Shown piece after piece: positions 26,051 to 37,685 of a stretch of DNA of 64,000 bases. Made by a program: the position numbers and the translations under genes. Below the pieces are notes generated by a model. It did no database searches. It was not told the DNA's origin and saw nothing but the letters and a program-made list of their open reading frames with translations. Position 1 is the stretch's first letter; every line of letters begins with the position of its first letter. Origin of the DNA: Luscinia megarhynchos (Eukaryota > Chordata > Aves > Passeriformes > Turdidae); contig JAPFBE010000002.1 of NCBI GenBank assembly GCA_034336665.1, forward strand, positions 38,419,406 to 38,483,405, read 5' to 3'.

Positions 26051-28809
26051 GGATCTCATTTGGTACATTTAAGTATGAGCTTTAAAGGCAGAAGTTCTGA
26101 AGGATACCATAAGAAATGTCTTTATAAAACTTCAGTGCCAAAAATGTAAACACTTGCAACATTTTGGAAAATACCAACTTCTAACTCTTACGGGAAACAA
26201 ATGCCTCCTAAGCAGTTTTGCCAATGCTCATGTACTTTTTTTGGCTGTAATGTTTCAGATACCGTCATATTCGTATGCCTGATAATGCTGTGATTTTGTG
26301 GTGATATTAATTACTTATTCTACAAATTTATGCAACACAGGAAAAACATGGACACCTGACCCTGGCCATATTATTCAGTCCCAAGGTGGTTCCCCTTAGT
26401 TGTGTTTATAAGGACTCCTGTAAGGTTATAAATCTCCTTGCAGCTTACAAACTCCCTCTTTCTGTCTGTGCTGTGGTATGGAGAGATGAAAGCACAGCTC
26501 TGGCTGGCTGGCTGCTAGGTTATACTGCAATGCACATTATTGATATTAAATAAGAGATGAATGCACAGCTAATATTTTCCCAGTTCTGCCCTTTCTTGTG
26601 TTAAATGGATGAGGTCAGCTCTCCCTGCTGAGGCAGGCTCCTTGGAAAGTCTGAATGGTGTTGTCTGAGTAAGGAAGGAAGAAATAAGAGCATCAGAACT
26701 CTGCTCCTGTTCTGCAGAATACTAACAGAGCAAACATAATGTGCCATTACAGAAAGACTTTGTGGCTGATGCTCAGAAAATCAGAGTAGGTTGAAAATTA
26801 GATGCAACCTGACAGTCTTACTTTTTAAAAGAAGGGCTGTCCAAGAGTCTGTTGAGTGTACCAGACTTAGAAAAGAAGCAACAACAAAAACAAAAAAATA
26901 GGCAGTTGTTATGATTCTAATAAAGGCTGCATTTGAGATTTCACCTGCTGTTTTAAGGAGAGAATAAATAAGTACATGGAAATTTAATTTATTTCATGGT
27001 ACTGATTCTCAACCTATCAGATTTTGTTTCTCAATTTTATAATCCATTAGTAATGTAAGTGTTGTAAGAGACCATTAAAATCTTAAAAGCTTTTAATAGT
27101 TGCTAGATAGTATGATCTGTATTTAATGCAAATATTTAATTGGAATTAAAACCAAACACATTTTTTAGAAATATGAGATGTTAGGAAAAATACAAGTTCT
27201 GAATGCTATTACAATTTTTTTCTCTGTTAGTGTCTTACAGATAAAGATATACAATATGATTTAATGAAATTCCTCTGATATTTAAAACTGGAGATGGAAT
27301 GCTTTTGAGATCTAATTCTGGTTTTTCACTGTGGTAAGCAGCATCCAGAAAATAATTTCTGCAAGCTTAGAAATTGTAGTAGCAATCATCTATAATTTGG
27401 TTTCCTTCTGATTGCTCTTGTTGGAATACCTGTGCATTTTCAGGAAGGATTTAGTATGATGGAAGCAACCCTTCCACCAAAGTTAATTAATCAGTCCTTT
27501 AGGTGACTAATTAGACATGCTGAATTTTCAGTGAGGTGTATTGTTTCAGTCTACGTCTTCACGCCTGTCTTACCCAGCTGATATCTGTAAACTGAAAGAG
27601 GATGTTGCTACAGTGCATGGTTCCTAATAAAATTCAAATTAAATAATCACCTCAATTATAGATTAAAAACTCAGGTTCAACAATTATCCAAAGAGCTTCA
27701 TTGTAAACCCACAGTCATGTAACTACTCCTTTCTCTTTCTGTCTGAATTTATAGCTCTCTCACACAGACATAATTTAGATTTAGTTTAAATGGTGCCCTA
27801 AGTTGTTTCCATTATCTCAGCCTGGAGCAACCTGTGTGTCTATTCCTGGAATATGATTTCATTATTCTTGAACTCTGTTACCTATAGAGTACGCTATCTT
27901 TTCTACACTGAACATTTTCCAGGAAAAGCTTTTTCAGTTCCTGTTAGTGCTTAGACATTTGAGTCAGCTAAACATGGAAGGAGGAGGACTGTGTCTGATG
28001 TATTCATTCCACTTATAGTAATTATCTTTGAAGAACATTTTTATTTATTCATAGATTATACCAAGTTTTTGGGATACTCAATTTTATATTTATAATACAG
28101 AATTATACTGTATTGTGTAGATTAAGATACTGGTACTGGGTGGAAGAAGGAACAGCTGAAAGCTTTTCATACTCCTGAGTCACCATCACTACAAGAATAC
28201 CTATTTACTGGGATGACATTTCTGGTGAAAAAGTTCAGGCTTTCAGAGACTTGATCAAAAACACATGGAAATTCCTTTCTCCCAAAGGTGTTTCATTTTT
28301 CTTGTCAGATACCCTCATGTCTTACATGATTTCTCCATTTGTTATTCAAGCTCATTTTGATTTGCTGCTGTTATCTGGAAAGTCTGATTTCTATAAAATC
28401 ATGGGAATTCTTTCTCCATGCTTATCCAAAAATGAATCTGTTTGAAGGCTGCAGCCATGCAGAAACTCTGGACAGAAGCCTTTGGAGTAAGGGGCTAATC
28501 TGTGTGGCAGAAGAAGAGTAAACGACATATTAGGATCACAGATTATTCACATAATAACCACCTGAAATCAGGGAGTTCTTTACTTCTAGAAAAACTTCAG
28601 AATTTCTGTTTTCCTTTGTGTTTTGTTTCACAGTGTTTTGAGAATTTGTAGGTGCAGTTGAAGTGCTACTGACAACATGCCTAATGGAAAGGGTGTGTAC
28701 TGGCTTCTGGGTGCTTTTAGGAGAAAAATTTTCCTTGGATTTCAGTGGAGGTACAATGCTAGCAGTGCCTTTAGACTGAAAAAGTCAATTTATTGATCTA
28801 CAGTGCAAG
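26051..28809. other. Unique-looking AT-rich DNA between two CR1 copies
   Basis: No exon or repeat was recognised. The part around 27480-27700 (homeodomain-type TTAATTAA/ATTA motifs, one run of CpG-containing sequence) has the look of conserved non-coding sequence, but this cannot be judged from one genome. Confidence 0.55.
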
Positions 28810-29235
28810 CATAGAATCCTGTAGTTTGGGTTGGAAGGGACCTTTAAAGGTCATGTAGTCCAACCCTGCTGCTATGGACATGGATATATTTAACTAGATT
28901 AGGCTGCTCAGAGCCCCCATCCAACCTGTCCTTGAAGATTTCCAGGGATGGGGTACCCACAGCCTCTCTAGGCAACCTATTCTGCTGTCTCATTACACTT
29001 ATAAAAAATAATTTCTTCATAATATCTAATCTAAACCTACCCTCCTTTGGGATGACTCCCTCTTGTCCTACCACTTCATGCCTTTGTGAAAAATCCATCT
29101 GCAGCTCACTTGTAGGTCTCCATTAGGTACTTCTCCAGGGTGAGCAAGCTCTCAGCCTTTCCTCACAGAAAGGCACTCCATGCCCTCAGCCCTGTTCGTG
29201 GCCCTGCTCTGGACTGACACTGACAGGTCCGTGTC
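28810..29235 (-). mobile_element. CR1 LINE, 3' part (split by SINE)
   Basis: This is a CR1 3' region on the minus strand. The plus strand begins CATAGAATCCTGTAGTTTGG and runs through GGAAGGGACCTTTAAAGG, 'gctcagagcccccatccaacc', 'tttccagggatggggtac' and 'ctcatgccctcagccct'-type CR1 sequence. The match breaks at about 29235, where a tRNA-derived SINE begins, and resumes at 29381 with the next expected CR1 bases (CCTATGCTGAGGACCCCAGA). The two pieces are therefore one copy interrupted later. The copy is 5'-truncated and non-coding. Confidence 0.95.
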
Positions 29236-29380
29236 TGTGCAGATCAGCACAGATGGGTGGAGCCTGGTGCTGATAACACCAAGCTCAGGGGTTTGAGCCC
29301 CATATGGGCCATTCACATAAGAGCCAGACTCGATGATCCTTGAGGATCCCTTACAACTCTGAGTATTCTGTGATTCTATG
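29236..29380 (+). mobile_element. tRNA-Ile-derived SINE with CR1-type tail (TguSINE1-like)
   Basis: The head (about 29238-29311) aligns along its whole length with a tRNA-Ile gene. It has an A-box-like segment at 29244-29256, an anticodon stem-loop with GAT at 29272-29274 (an isoleucine anticodon), a B box GGTTTGAGCCC at 29290-29300, and an acceptor end ATGGGCCA. The body and tail (29311-29380) are a CR1 3' end, including GATGATCCTTGAGGATCCC and the terminal ATTCTGTGATTCTATG repeat, which lets CR1 reverse transcriptase mobilise it. The element lies antisense inside a CR1 copy, and only 2-4 bases (TC or TGTC) are duplicated at its ends, as expected for CR1-driven insertion. From memory this architecture matches TguSINE1 of passerines. 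The name is not verified; the tRNA/CR1 chimera is clear. The head has too many changes to be a working tRNA gene. Confidence 0.88.
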
Positions 29381-29458
29381 TCCCTCCTATGCTGAGGACC
29401 CCAGAGCTGGAGGAAATTCTCTAAGTGGGATCTCATGAGTATGGAGTGGAGGGGTCTC
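29381..29458 (-). mobile_element. CR1 LINE, 5' remainder of the split copy
   Basis: This continues the CR1 copy of 28810-29235 after the SINE. CTGAGGACCCCAGAGCTGG, 'ctctaagtgggatctcatgag' and 'ggagtggaggggt' are the typical minus-strand CR1 order. Similarity stops near 29458, which is the 5' truncation point of this insertion. Confidence 0.9.
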
Positions 29459-32140
29459 CAAGGGATTGCTGAAGTTTTGCTAAAGTCCTACTGTTAAAAG
29501 GTGAAGTGCTGAGGCTGGTGCAGCTTCTGAGGCTGAGACCGAGCTCAGGAGAATGCAAATGAAGAAAAGGCTGAAGGGTTAATTTGGTGTACTGTCTGCA
29601 GCTGGTGCCTCGAGTCCCTGTTGGCACAGGCAGTAGGAACAGGAGTAAGAAAGGAGGGGGTTAGTGCTGTCTATCAAGGGGATGGTACAGTTAATTGGAA
29701 ATTAATTTACAGGCAGTGCTAGCAGTCCATCAGTGCTGCCATCTGCATAAGTGACAGGCCAGATCATTCAAGGCAGAGAGAATTACTTATCCTGGGGCCA
29801 GGAGGCAGAGTGCAAATGTGAGACTAGTCCTCTCTCTTTCCTAAGAGGGCAATCCTACCGAAGCTATAGTGTTTTTTCCAAGTGTTCCTGGAATTTCAGG
29901 TCTGATCACATCCATACCTGGTTGTTCCTGCTTCCTCTTCCACTTCAGAGAAGGCTGGGCAATGTAGTATGGCATCAGGAGGGGCCAAGAGGCAGGGGAA
30001 TGGCCTGGCCCTGTAGAGCTGCTGCTGCTGGGTATTTCCAAACACAAATTGCCCAGGGGAAGGGCGCTTTGCCCATGGAACCAGAAAGATTTAAGGGCTG
30101 GTGGAGTTCACAGTGCTTACACAGAAACTGGTGTTTTATTGTCTGGCTGTGTGCTTTCCAAAACCCTTTAAGCTTAAAAGACGTGAAACCTCTTATGCTA
30201 CCCAGCATGATGTGCTGTTTGTAAAGATTTATTAGCTTTTCAAAGCTTCCATGCTTTCCCCTCCTTAAGGATTTTCAAAGGAGCAAAATGAGTGCAACTC
30301 AAGAGTGGACAGGCAAACCTACTTGCCTTACCACCAAAGAAACAGAAGTGATGGTTGTGCCTGAAATAACTCAATCTGGAATTCTGTCATCTTTGAAACT
30401 CTATGTTTCTGGCTGCCCTTAATGTTCATGTCATCTCTCATGAGAATGTGGATAGTCTTGTATGGGTGTCTATTCTCAAGCTCCTTGCCATATATCTGGC
30501 TCTGTGTGGTTAACCAGTAAAAATTGCCCCTTTATAGGAAGGCAAGTAAAGCCCTGGTACCTTCTCACATGTTGTATTTTCTTCACTGCTTGGTTTGGAC
30601 CACTAAAGACCCAGTTCCAGTAGGCTGCTCAGGTATGTCCTTGTGACCTACTGACCATGAAGGCAGAATCAAATTAATACTAACCATGCATGCATGTACT
30701 TTGCTAAATGAGACTGATTAAAAGCTGTGCGGAGTGATCAGATGTATTTAACTTGAATTCCTTCTACCTCACTGTCAGATTACAGGGGTTTTTGTTTTTC
30801 ACTGAAAATTATTACTCTTTTTTTTACTAAGCCTTCTGTTTATTACACAGATTTTTGTATTTTATTATTATTATTATTATTTACTTAGCTTACTAGGAAG
30901 TAGAAAGTGTTATTCGGGATTTTGGCAGAGAAGAAAAATAATTGCACTAAATGTGGGAAAATTTTCTCTTTCCCTGATACATTTGAAATGTTATTTTGTC
31001 TGGCAATTAGAGCCTATGAGAGACTTACTGACTGGGTACATCAGGTTATAGCCATGATCAAACAGAGTCCACTTTAATTAATCTGATTATTGTACATTTT
31101 GTGGTACTCTAAAATTGTTTCGATTCCCTGACATTTATTAAGAATAAACTTCTCTTTTACCTAGGGATGATTGCATGATGCAGAATTATTAACGGTTAGT
31201 CATAAGAAATTAATCGAGTTAGAGGCAACATGAAGAGAGGGAATGAGCACTGAAGCAGCATCTAAGTTCTTATGTTAATTTGATACATGGACTTGGAAAA
31301 AATCACTTACTGCTCATCATGGTCTCTTGGTTTTCCTTCAGCTAAAGGAATATTAATATTCATCTCCCTACTTTACTAGTTTGAGGAGAAGTAGCTAATA
31401 CACATGTTTATAGATAAAATGTTAGTGCTTCAAAAATGTTAATTTTGTTCTATCAAATGTTTATATATGTATAAATATGTGTGTGTGTGCATCCAAATAA
31501 TTAATAAGGAAAATACAGACCTGATTATGCTATTTCTATCTGTAGTTGCCAATCCATCAAATAGGAAGGAACATTATATTATCTATTTAAATGGCTTCTA
31601 TCACCAGCAGGAGAAATAAGGAGAACTTCAAGGAGAATTAATTGTTTTTTCAGGCCTTAGGTATACATGTAATTCAAAATTTTACTTGCTCTTAACTGCT
31701 CACTGATTTATTTAGAGTGAAAAAAATGACATGTATTGAAGTATCGATATTTTGATTTTATTTTTTTTAAGTAGTTTTCTTAAGATGACGCACTCCAGAA
31801 AGAGTCTAGGAACAAAATTTGTTTTTTCTAGAGTCCTCTCTTATTCCATGTAATTGCAAAGCTCTGTGAGTGTTAAATAACTTCAGTTCACCTGTAGTGT
31901 AAGCTTATTTAAATTAAAGGCTCAGGCTCTGAGATAAACCTTCTTTATTTGTGTAAAAACCCATGTGCTTTCATTCCAGTGAAGTACTGTAATCTTTTGA
32001 CCACAGGAATTCTTTCCTCCAGGATGTGAAATGCTCTTTGAAGAAAATACAGCATTGAAACAAGACAAGGTCTCAGATATCTTGTGTGTTCCTTATTAAG
32101 TAATTCTACTTGTTTGTGGTAGCAAATATTAAAACTCATG
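29459..32140. other. Unique-looking non-coding DNA
   Basis: No exon was recognised, although 29500-30200 is somewhat GC-richer and contains the 157-codon open frame 29751-30224, which resembles no known protein. A (TTA)n microsatellite lies at 30862-30880 and a short (GT)n run at about 31479-31489. Confidence 0.6.
30862..30880. repeat. (TTA)6 microsatellite
   Basis: Six uninterrupted TTA units inside an AT-rich stretch. Confidence 0.9.
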
Positions 32141-32294
32141 GAGTCATAGGATTATTTAAGATAGAAGGGACCTCTGAATGCCACTGGTCCAAGCCACTGT
32201 TCCCCTCAGTACCTGCACTAAACAAGGATAACTTCAAAGCTGGAACTAATTTCAGACTTATATGGTGTTGCCTGGGCCATCTACAAAATGTCTA
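32141..32294 (-). mobile_element. Degraded CR1 LINE 3'-end fragment
   Basis: The plus strand begins GAGTCATAGGATTATTTAAG then ATAGAAGGGACCTCTGAATG and 'ccactggtccaagcc', which follow the CR1 minus-strand end (tag-aatcat, gg-aagggacctctga-aggtcat, c-agtccaacc). Similarity fades towards 32294 ('cctgggcc'). It is more diverged than the other copies, so it is an older insertion. It is non-coding. Confidence 0.6.
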
Positions 32295-33280
32295 GTTTTC
32301 CTATCTTCCTTTGTGGTAGGTTTCTTAACATCATCTGGATGATGACCAAGTCATCATCTGCTAATCCCAGTAATGGTGTAATCCATCTGAGACAGTCCTT
32401 GATTATCTTCTCTAGATTTTCCTGGACACCAAGCTTTCTCAATAAGTTTTAGAGGTAAATTTTGAGCAAGCGACGAAATAATAAGGAAATATTTGCCTTG
32501 AACAGTGCCTAGACCATTCGACTGAGTTCCAAATAGCAACGTCTGCAATATTGTTTTATTATAGTGCAATCAAAAACAGTTTAGTATCCTATTTTGAAAT
32601 AATGTTAATGCTTAGAAAAATAATGTGTATGTGCTATCTCTGAAAAAAGAGTTTTACGTGAGGAAAAACAAAAAAAAAAAAAACAAAAACACCCCAAAAA
32701 TGAATGAAGCAAGCAAAAAAAACCCAAACCAAACATATTCCAGGACAATTTTAGGCTCTTTTTTCTTATAGTTTTTAACTTTCTGAGCTTTGTCAGCTTA
32801 CTATGTATGCAATGGAAATACAGTCATGTTTATCACTTACATAAAATTTTCTAGATTATAACCTTTTCCTTATCCTGGTTGACCTTGCTTCTCCTGCTGC
32901 ATTATCTAATTTAAATTTGTATTGTATGCACCCAAAATATAGATTTGGTGAAAATTACTGCCTTGAGCATCCATGTCTTACCTCACAATTTACTTCTCCA
33001 CTAAATTTGAGCTTGAAGCTTCTTCCACAGTCTTTAATGCATTGTGCCTTTATCTAGACAACAGTTCAATTGGTAGGTATAGAAAAAGCATAAAGCTGTG
33101 CCATTTTAGGAGATTCAACAGGAGGGTGACAGGTCAGGACCATCAGAACATGCTGAATTATCAGTCACAGCAGCTACTTGTTGGTTTATTTACTAAGGTC
33201 TTCTTCCAGTGGTATCCCTTGGACTGAGCCTTCCTTAGCAGGGGGATGCACTAGACACTCAAGGAGCATATATTTTGGTT
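32295..33280. other. Non-coding DNA with an A-rich tract
   Basis: No gene was seen. An A-rich, low-complexity tract occupies 32661-32734. The rest is unremarkable. Confidence 0.65.
32661..32734. repeat. A-rich low-complexity tract
   Basis: About 74 bases are made almost entirely of A with scattered C and G, including an uninterrupted A run near 32671-32683 and several CAAA and ACCC units. No element body adjoins it. Confidence 0.8.
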
Positions 33281-33692
33281 TATAGGATCATTGAGGTTGG
33301 AAAAGACCCTTAACCCTCAACTACTAACCTAACACTGCCATCTCCACCACTATGGACCATGTCCAGAGGTGCCACACCTACATGTTCTTTGAACACCTCC
33401 AAGTATGAGGGCTCAACTGCTTCCCTGGCAGCCTGGGCCCGTGCTTGACTATCTCTTTGGTGAAGAAATCTTTCTTAGTATACAATCTAAACCTCCCTCG
33501 TGCAAATTAGGCTGTTTCCTCTCTCATCCTATCACTTCTTCCTTGGGAAAAGAGGCTGACCTCCACCTCACTACACCCTCCTTTCAGGTAGTTGTAGAGA
33601 GCCATAAGGTCCCCCATCAGCCTCCATTTCTCCAGGCTAGACCCTGCTATCTCAACCCTTCACCAGCTTCATTGCTCTTCTTTGGATGCAAA
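33281..33692 (-). mobile_element. CR1 LINE 3' region
   Basis: This is a well-preserved CR1 3' end on the minus strand. The plus-strand landmarks in order are TTGAGGTTGGAAAAGACCC, CACTGCCATCTCCACCACTA, 'ggtgaagaaatctttctta', 'caatctaaacctccct', CTTTCAGGTAGTTGTAGAGA, 'gagcctccatttctccaggct' and CACCAGCTTCATTGCTCTTC. Between 'ctccaggctagaccctgc' and 'acccttcaccagc' the usual CR1 segment of a few tens of bases is missing, so there is an internal deletion. The copy is 5'-truncated at about 33692 and shows no open coding frame from ORF2; the open frame at 33405-33734 is a chance frame across it. Confidence 0.95.
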
Positions 33693-36600
33693 GACCATAG
33701 AATCCAGCTCATGAGTTCTGAGGTCCTTTTGTGATAGGAACCATAGTGCAAAGTGGAAGAATTTGCTTCAAAAGTGCACTAATGTTTCAGATCATGACAC
33801 TATCTTAGGTCCATCTTAGACATTTAACACATTTGCTCACAAGGTCCCTAAGTGCTTGCCTGTCAGATAGTCTTAGGATTGATCATGAGATCATGAATGA
33901 TGGAAGGAGTCATCCCCTAGATTTTTAAGTAACATCAGGACTAGGTCCTTTAAGTTTTCTATTATGATAGATCAGAACTGTGGGAAACCTGAGCTTCAGT
34001 GCAGAGAAAAGCAGGCAAAGCAAATAATTCTTCCTAGAAATTTGGACGAATTTTTAGTTACAATTAAACCAGAAGTTGTGCCAGAAATGCTCAATGAAAC
34101 TGGTACAGAATATCTCTTTCAGTCTTGCCCGATCAAGCCCACTGCAGCCACATGACATGTTTTATAAACTCAGATCAGCTCACAAAACATTGACAGGAGC
34201 TTTGTTCCAGCAGGCTTCATGCCTCATTGTGTATCATCTGTTCTCCTGCAGCCAGCATAAACACATCCACAGTGCACAGTGTGCCTTGGTGAATCTCTGG
34301 GCAGCCAGTGCTGCAGCCTCAGTGCTGCCTCATTTGGAATATGCTCCTACTGCTGAGTAAACCAACAGTGCTCAGATCCAGCTCTTAGAACCGTGGCATT
34401 GTGACTGTGGGATGCTCACATAAATCTGCTTTCATTCTTTGGTAATGCTGCTTATTAAATGTAGAGTCCTAATTTCTCATTAAAAATGTTTGTTAAAGTA
34501 AATTTTAATGACACTGAGGTGGGCTTTTTCCAATTTTTCCTTCTATGGCATTTGCAAAATGGCTTTTTAATGACTTCTAAGACAGGAAACTATTATCAGT
34601 ACTAGTAGTTCATACTCTCAGAAAACTCTTTTTTTTTCCTGAACAGACAATATGCTGCTTTTCTTAGGTGTGAAAGTGCAAGCAAAATACTCTACTTTCA
34701 AAGCATGAAATGATTTCTGCTCTGAAAAAAAAAAAAAGTAGGAGGCAGAGATAATTAGCAATTTGAATGTTGAATAGTTTATAAAGAGAATAAAATTAAA
34801 GTTTAAATGCATACACTATTTCTGAGCTGAGTTTTTTCTGAAGCTATGTTTTTAGTCTGAGCTGTTAAAATATTGAGTATATATATTAATCAGTTTGGAC
34901 AGATTGCCTTCCTTTCCACACATATACACTACTGGCTTTACTTAGTTGCATAGATATACAAAAACTTATTTTAGAATCACCTATTCCTTATATTGGAAAT
35001 AAAAGGTTTGATATTTTCTGAGGGTTCATATGGCACAATATTTATGGTGTAGCTAATACAATGCCATATTTTGGTGGTGATAGTTTTAATAAGTATCTTC
35101 CCCAAAACCAATGCAATAAGTTTCTTCTAAAAAAAAATGTTAATATATCTGCTGACTCCTTAGACATTGACCTGTGAGCCCTCAATAATCCTATGCAATG
35201 ATATTAGGCTTTTTCAAAGAATTCCATGAGCTATTTATCCCTATACTGTATCACAGTTGCATGTGATGTAATAAAAAATTATGCTACTGAAAACATTTTA
35301 TGAATGTTAGAGAATATATACATTTTTTTACTGACCACTTAAAAATCAAGAATTTGTTTTCTCACTTCATAAGCAGCAGGAAACAAAAAATAAATCTGAG
35401 ATTAAAATACGTTTCATCCCAAATGATACACATTGAAAGAAATGAAAAATGAGTGAATAGCCTTGTCACATAGGTTTTATTTAGTCTACTATTCCCTTAG
35501 GAGCAATTGTAATACTTCCAGTTAGACAGTGAAATGATGGCTGAAAATAGAGGCAGTGAGCAATACCAGGCAGAATTAGTAAATTGAAATGAAAGCTCAA
35601 ACTTTGGGCAAATCCCTTCCAAAATGAAAGACTTGAGGCATCTGAAGCACAATTAGTCTGGATATGTATTTCACTTGCTTCTGCTTTACAGAAATGTAGC
35701 CACTTTCCAACAGTCTGGTCACTGTGTATGGTACTATACCTGTAGTGCCTGAACAGTCTATGAATATACAGGCAGGATTCAGAGTCAGAAGAAATTCTCT
35801 GTAGTGAATATAGATAGATCTCTCTCTTTTTTTTCCCCCCTTTTCTTTTTTTTTTTTTTTTCCCCCTACTTAAACCTAATTTCCTGAGGAAACAAGACTC
35901 TCATGACCATTCTCTGGATGTCTCTGAGAGCTGTCTCCTTTTTAAAACAGCTTTATGCAAATTGAACAGAGAGGTGGATTTCTAAAGCTCTTGAGTAACA
36001 GTGACTGTCACAAGAAGAGGAAGCCAGGCTACATTTGTGCCCTCACTCAGCAAAAAACAACTAACATGATTAACCTGTATTGAACACTAGGTAATGCACA
36101 TTCACCTTGGGAAATCTATGCTTATTGGTAGTGATTCCCCTGATTGTTTTGTTTTATTATTAGCTGCACTGGACATTTTCTTTTTGTTGCAGACAAATTG
36201 CCAGTTTTACATCAGTCTTGGGTGTGTTAAACTATATATAGTATTTTACAGATGCCTACATAGATGTATATATATGTCTCCTAACCAAAGTATGTTCAGA
36301 AAACAGGAAAACTCCTCCTGTTTCCCCTGTGACTTCTGACACTCTTAATTAGTTTTCTAGTTCCCAGGCTGAAAGGAAGCTAATGAGTTTTCCATGAGCT
36401 CACTGGGTAACCCCATACTAGACCAAACTGCTTTGTGTAGAAAATGCATGTTTTCACCACACATATTTAAGTCTGGTTCCATGTGAAGAGCAGTGCTTTG
36501 ATGGATATTGTTGCAATGACTGAACTAATGTGTTCTTGACAAGAAAATAATAGCACAGAAATATAGCTAATAGTATAGAAATATTTACATCAAAAAGTGT

Positions 36601-37642
36601 TGTTGGTGGGACCAATAGGGAAAAAAAAACCCCTCCAACACTTAAATTTGGACAGGCTACTCTAATCTCTCCATTCAGATGCTGAAGCAAAGTACTGCCT
36701 AAACAGTTACATGGATGGCAGTATTTATTGCACCTTCTTTCATATAAACCATTGAAAAGTTGTTCTTACTTAGTAAAGACTTTACTGAACAGCAGAGAAC
36801 TCTTGTAAGCCTTGCAGGGTTCTTTAGCTAAAATTGCTGTTATGTTTCAACCTATATTGCAGTTTTGGTAGAAATAACTCCATACTTTGTTGGTGCAGAG
36901 GTTGAAAGGTAATTAGTAATCTCTAAGAATAAGTGTGAGCTCCATTTCAGTCAGCTGAAAATTCCTCTGTTGCAGCCTGTCAGGAATAACACATGTTTTG
37001 GAAAAGACTGTTGCTAAATTTTTGTGGGTTTTTTGTATTCATAGCAATGCACTGGGCTCATTGATCTGAAAAAGGGCTCTCTGGAACTGAAGAAATGTCC
37101 CCAAGATCTTTTGTGGAGGAGCCTCCCTTGATGTCTAATGGGAGGTTTGCCTGTGGTAGCACTCCAAGCTATATTCCTGCCCATTAGATTTCCTGGGTTG
37201 AATCTCACCAACAGTCTGTTTCTGTTTTCTCTTGGCTTATTGCTGAGCACAGTTAATGCTCTCCTTGCCATGTACCTGTCCAAGCACTAGTCACACTTGC
37301 ACTTAGAACCCCAAGAGCAGGTCATCAGAGCCCTGCAAAGCTGATGCAAATACCAGTGGAAAAATCAAGCTGTTGAGGGAATGTTGAGCAACACAAAGGC
37401 AATGGGTTTATCCTCTCAACAGATCTGCTGCCTTCCTTGGTGCAGGATAACAGCTTGATATTTGCTCCCCAGTTCAAGCTTCCATCTTGTCAGGTAGTGT
37501 GCAGCCTCTGAGCCTTTGGGGCAGCTGTCTGACAAACATCAGGCTTGCACAGGTGTTTCTTGCAGGTGTTTCTTTACAGGAAGTAAATCTTTACCTAAAT
37601 ATGCCACCTCATAGGTTCTATAATTGTGGCGCTCCCTGTTAA
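33693..37642. other. Unique-looking non-coding DNA
   Basis: No exon or transposon was recognised. It contains a 49-nt pure pyrimidine run (35819-35867). Short A and T runs are common. Open frames are under 95 codons and unrecognisable. Confidence 0.65.
35819..35867 (+). repeat. Pure pyrimidine run of 49 nt
   Basis: Forty-nine consecutive C/T residues made of CT repeats, T8, C6, T4, one C, T17 and C5. Homopurine-homopyrimidine tracts of this length can adopt triplex (H-DNA) structure. It is the longest uninterrupted pyrimidine run in the window. Confidence 0.9.
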
Positions 37643-37685
37643 CTGTTTTTAAATAATTGCTCAGCAGGAATTATTTAAAAAGCAG
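37643..37685. repeat. Strong hairpin: 13-bp perfect stem, extended to 16 bp with one bulge
   Basis: TTTTTAAATAATT (37646-37658) is the exact reverse complement of AATTATTTAAAAA (37669-37681), with a 10-base loop GCTCAGCAGG. CTG at 37643-37645 also pairs with CAG at 37683-37685 if G37682 is bulged. Pairing does not continue outward, so this is shorter than a usual microRNA precursor and has no T run typical of a terminator. Origin and role are unknown. Confidence 0.8.

Noticed and set aside
29238..29311. A functional tRNA-Ile gene
   Set aside because: The stem positions carry many changes, and the sequence runs directly into a CR1 tail, so it is the head of a SINE.
29751..30224. 157-codon plus-strand open frame
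   Set aside because: It has no recognisable domain, and two opposite-strand frames overlap it. Modest GC enrichment is enough to explain it.
33405..33734. 109-codon open frame
   Set aside because: It lies across the antisense strand of a CR1 3' region.
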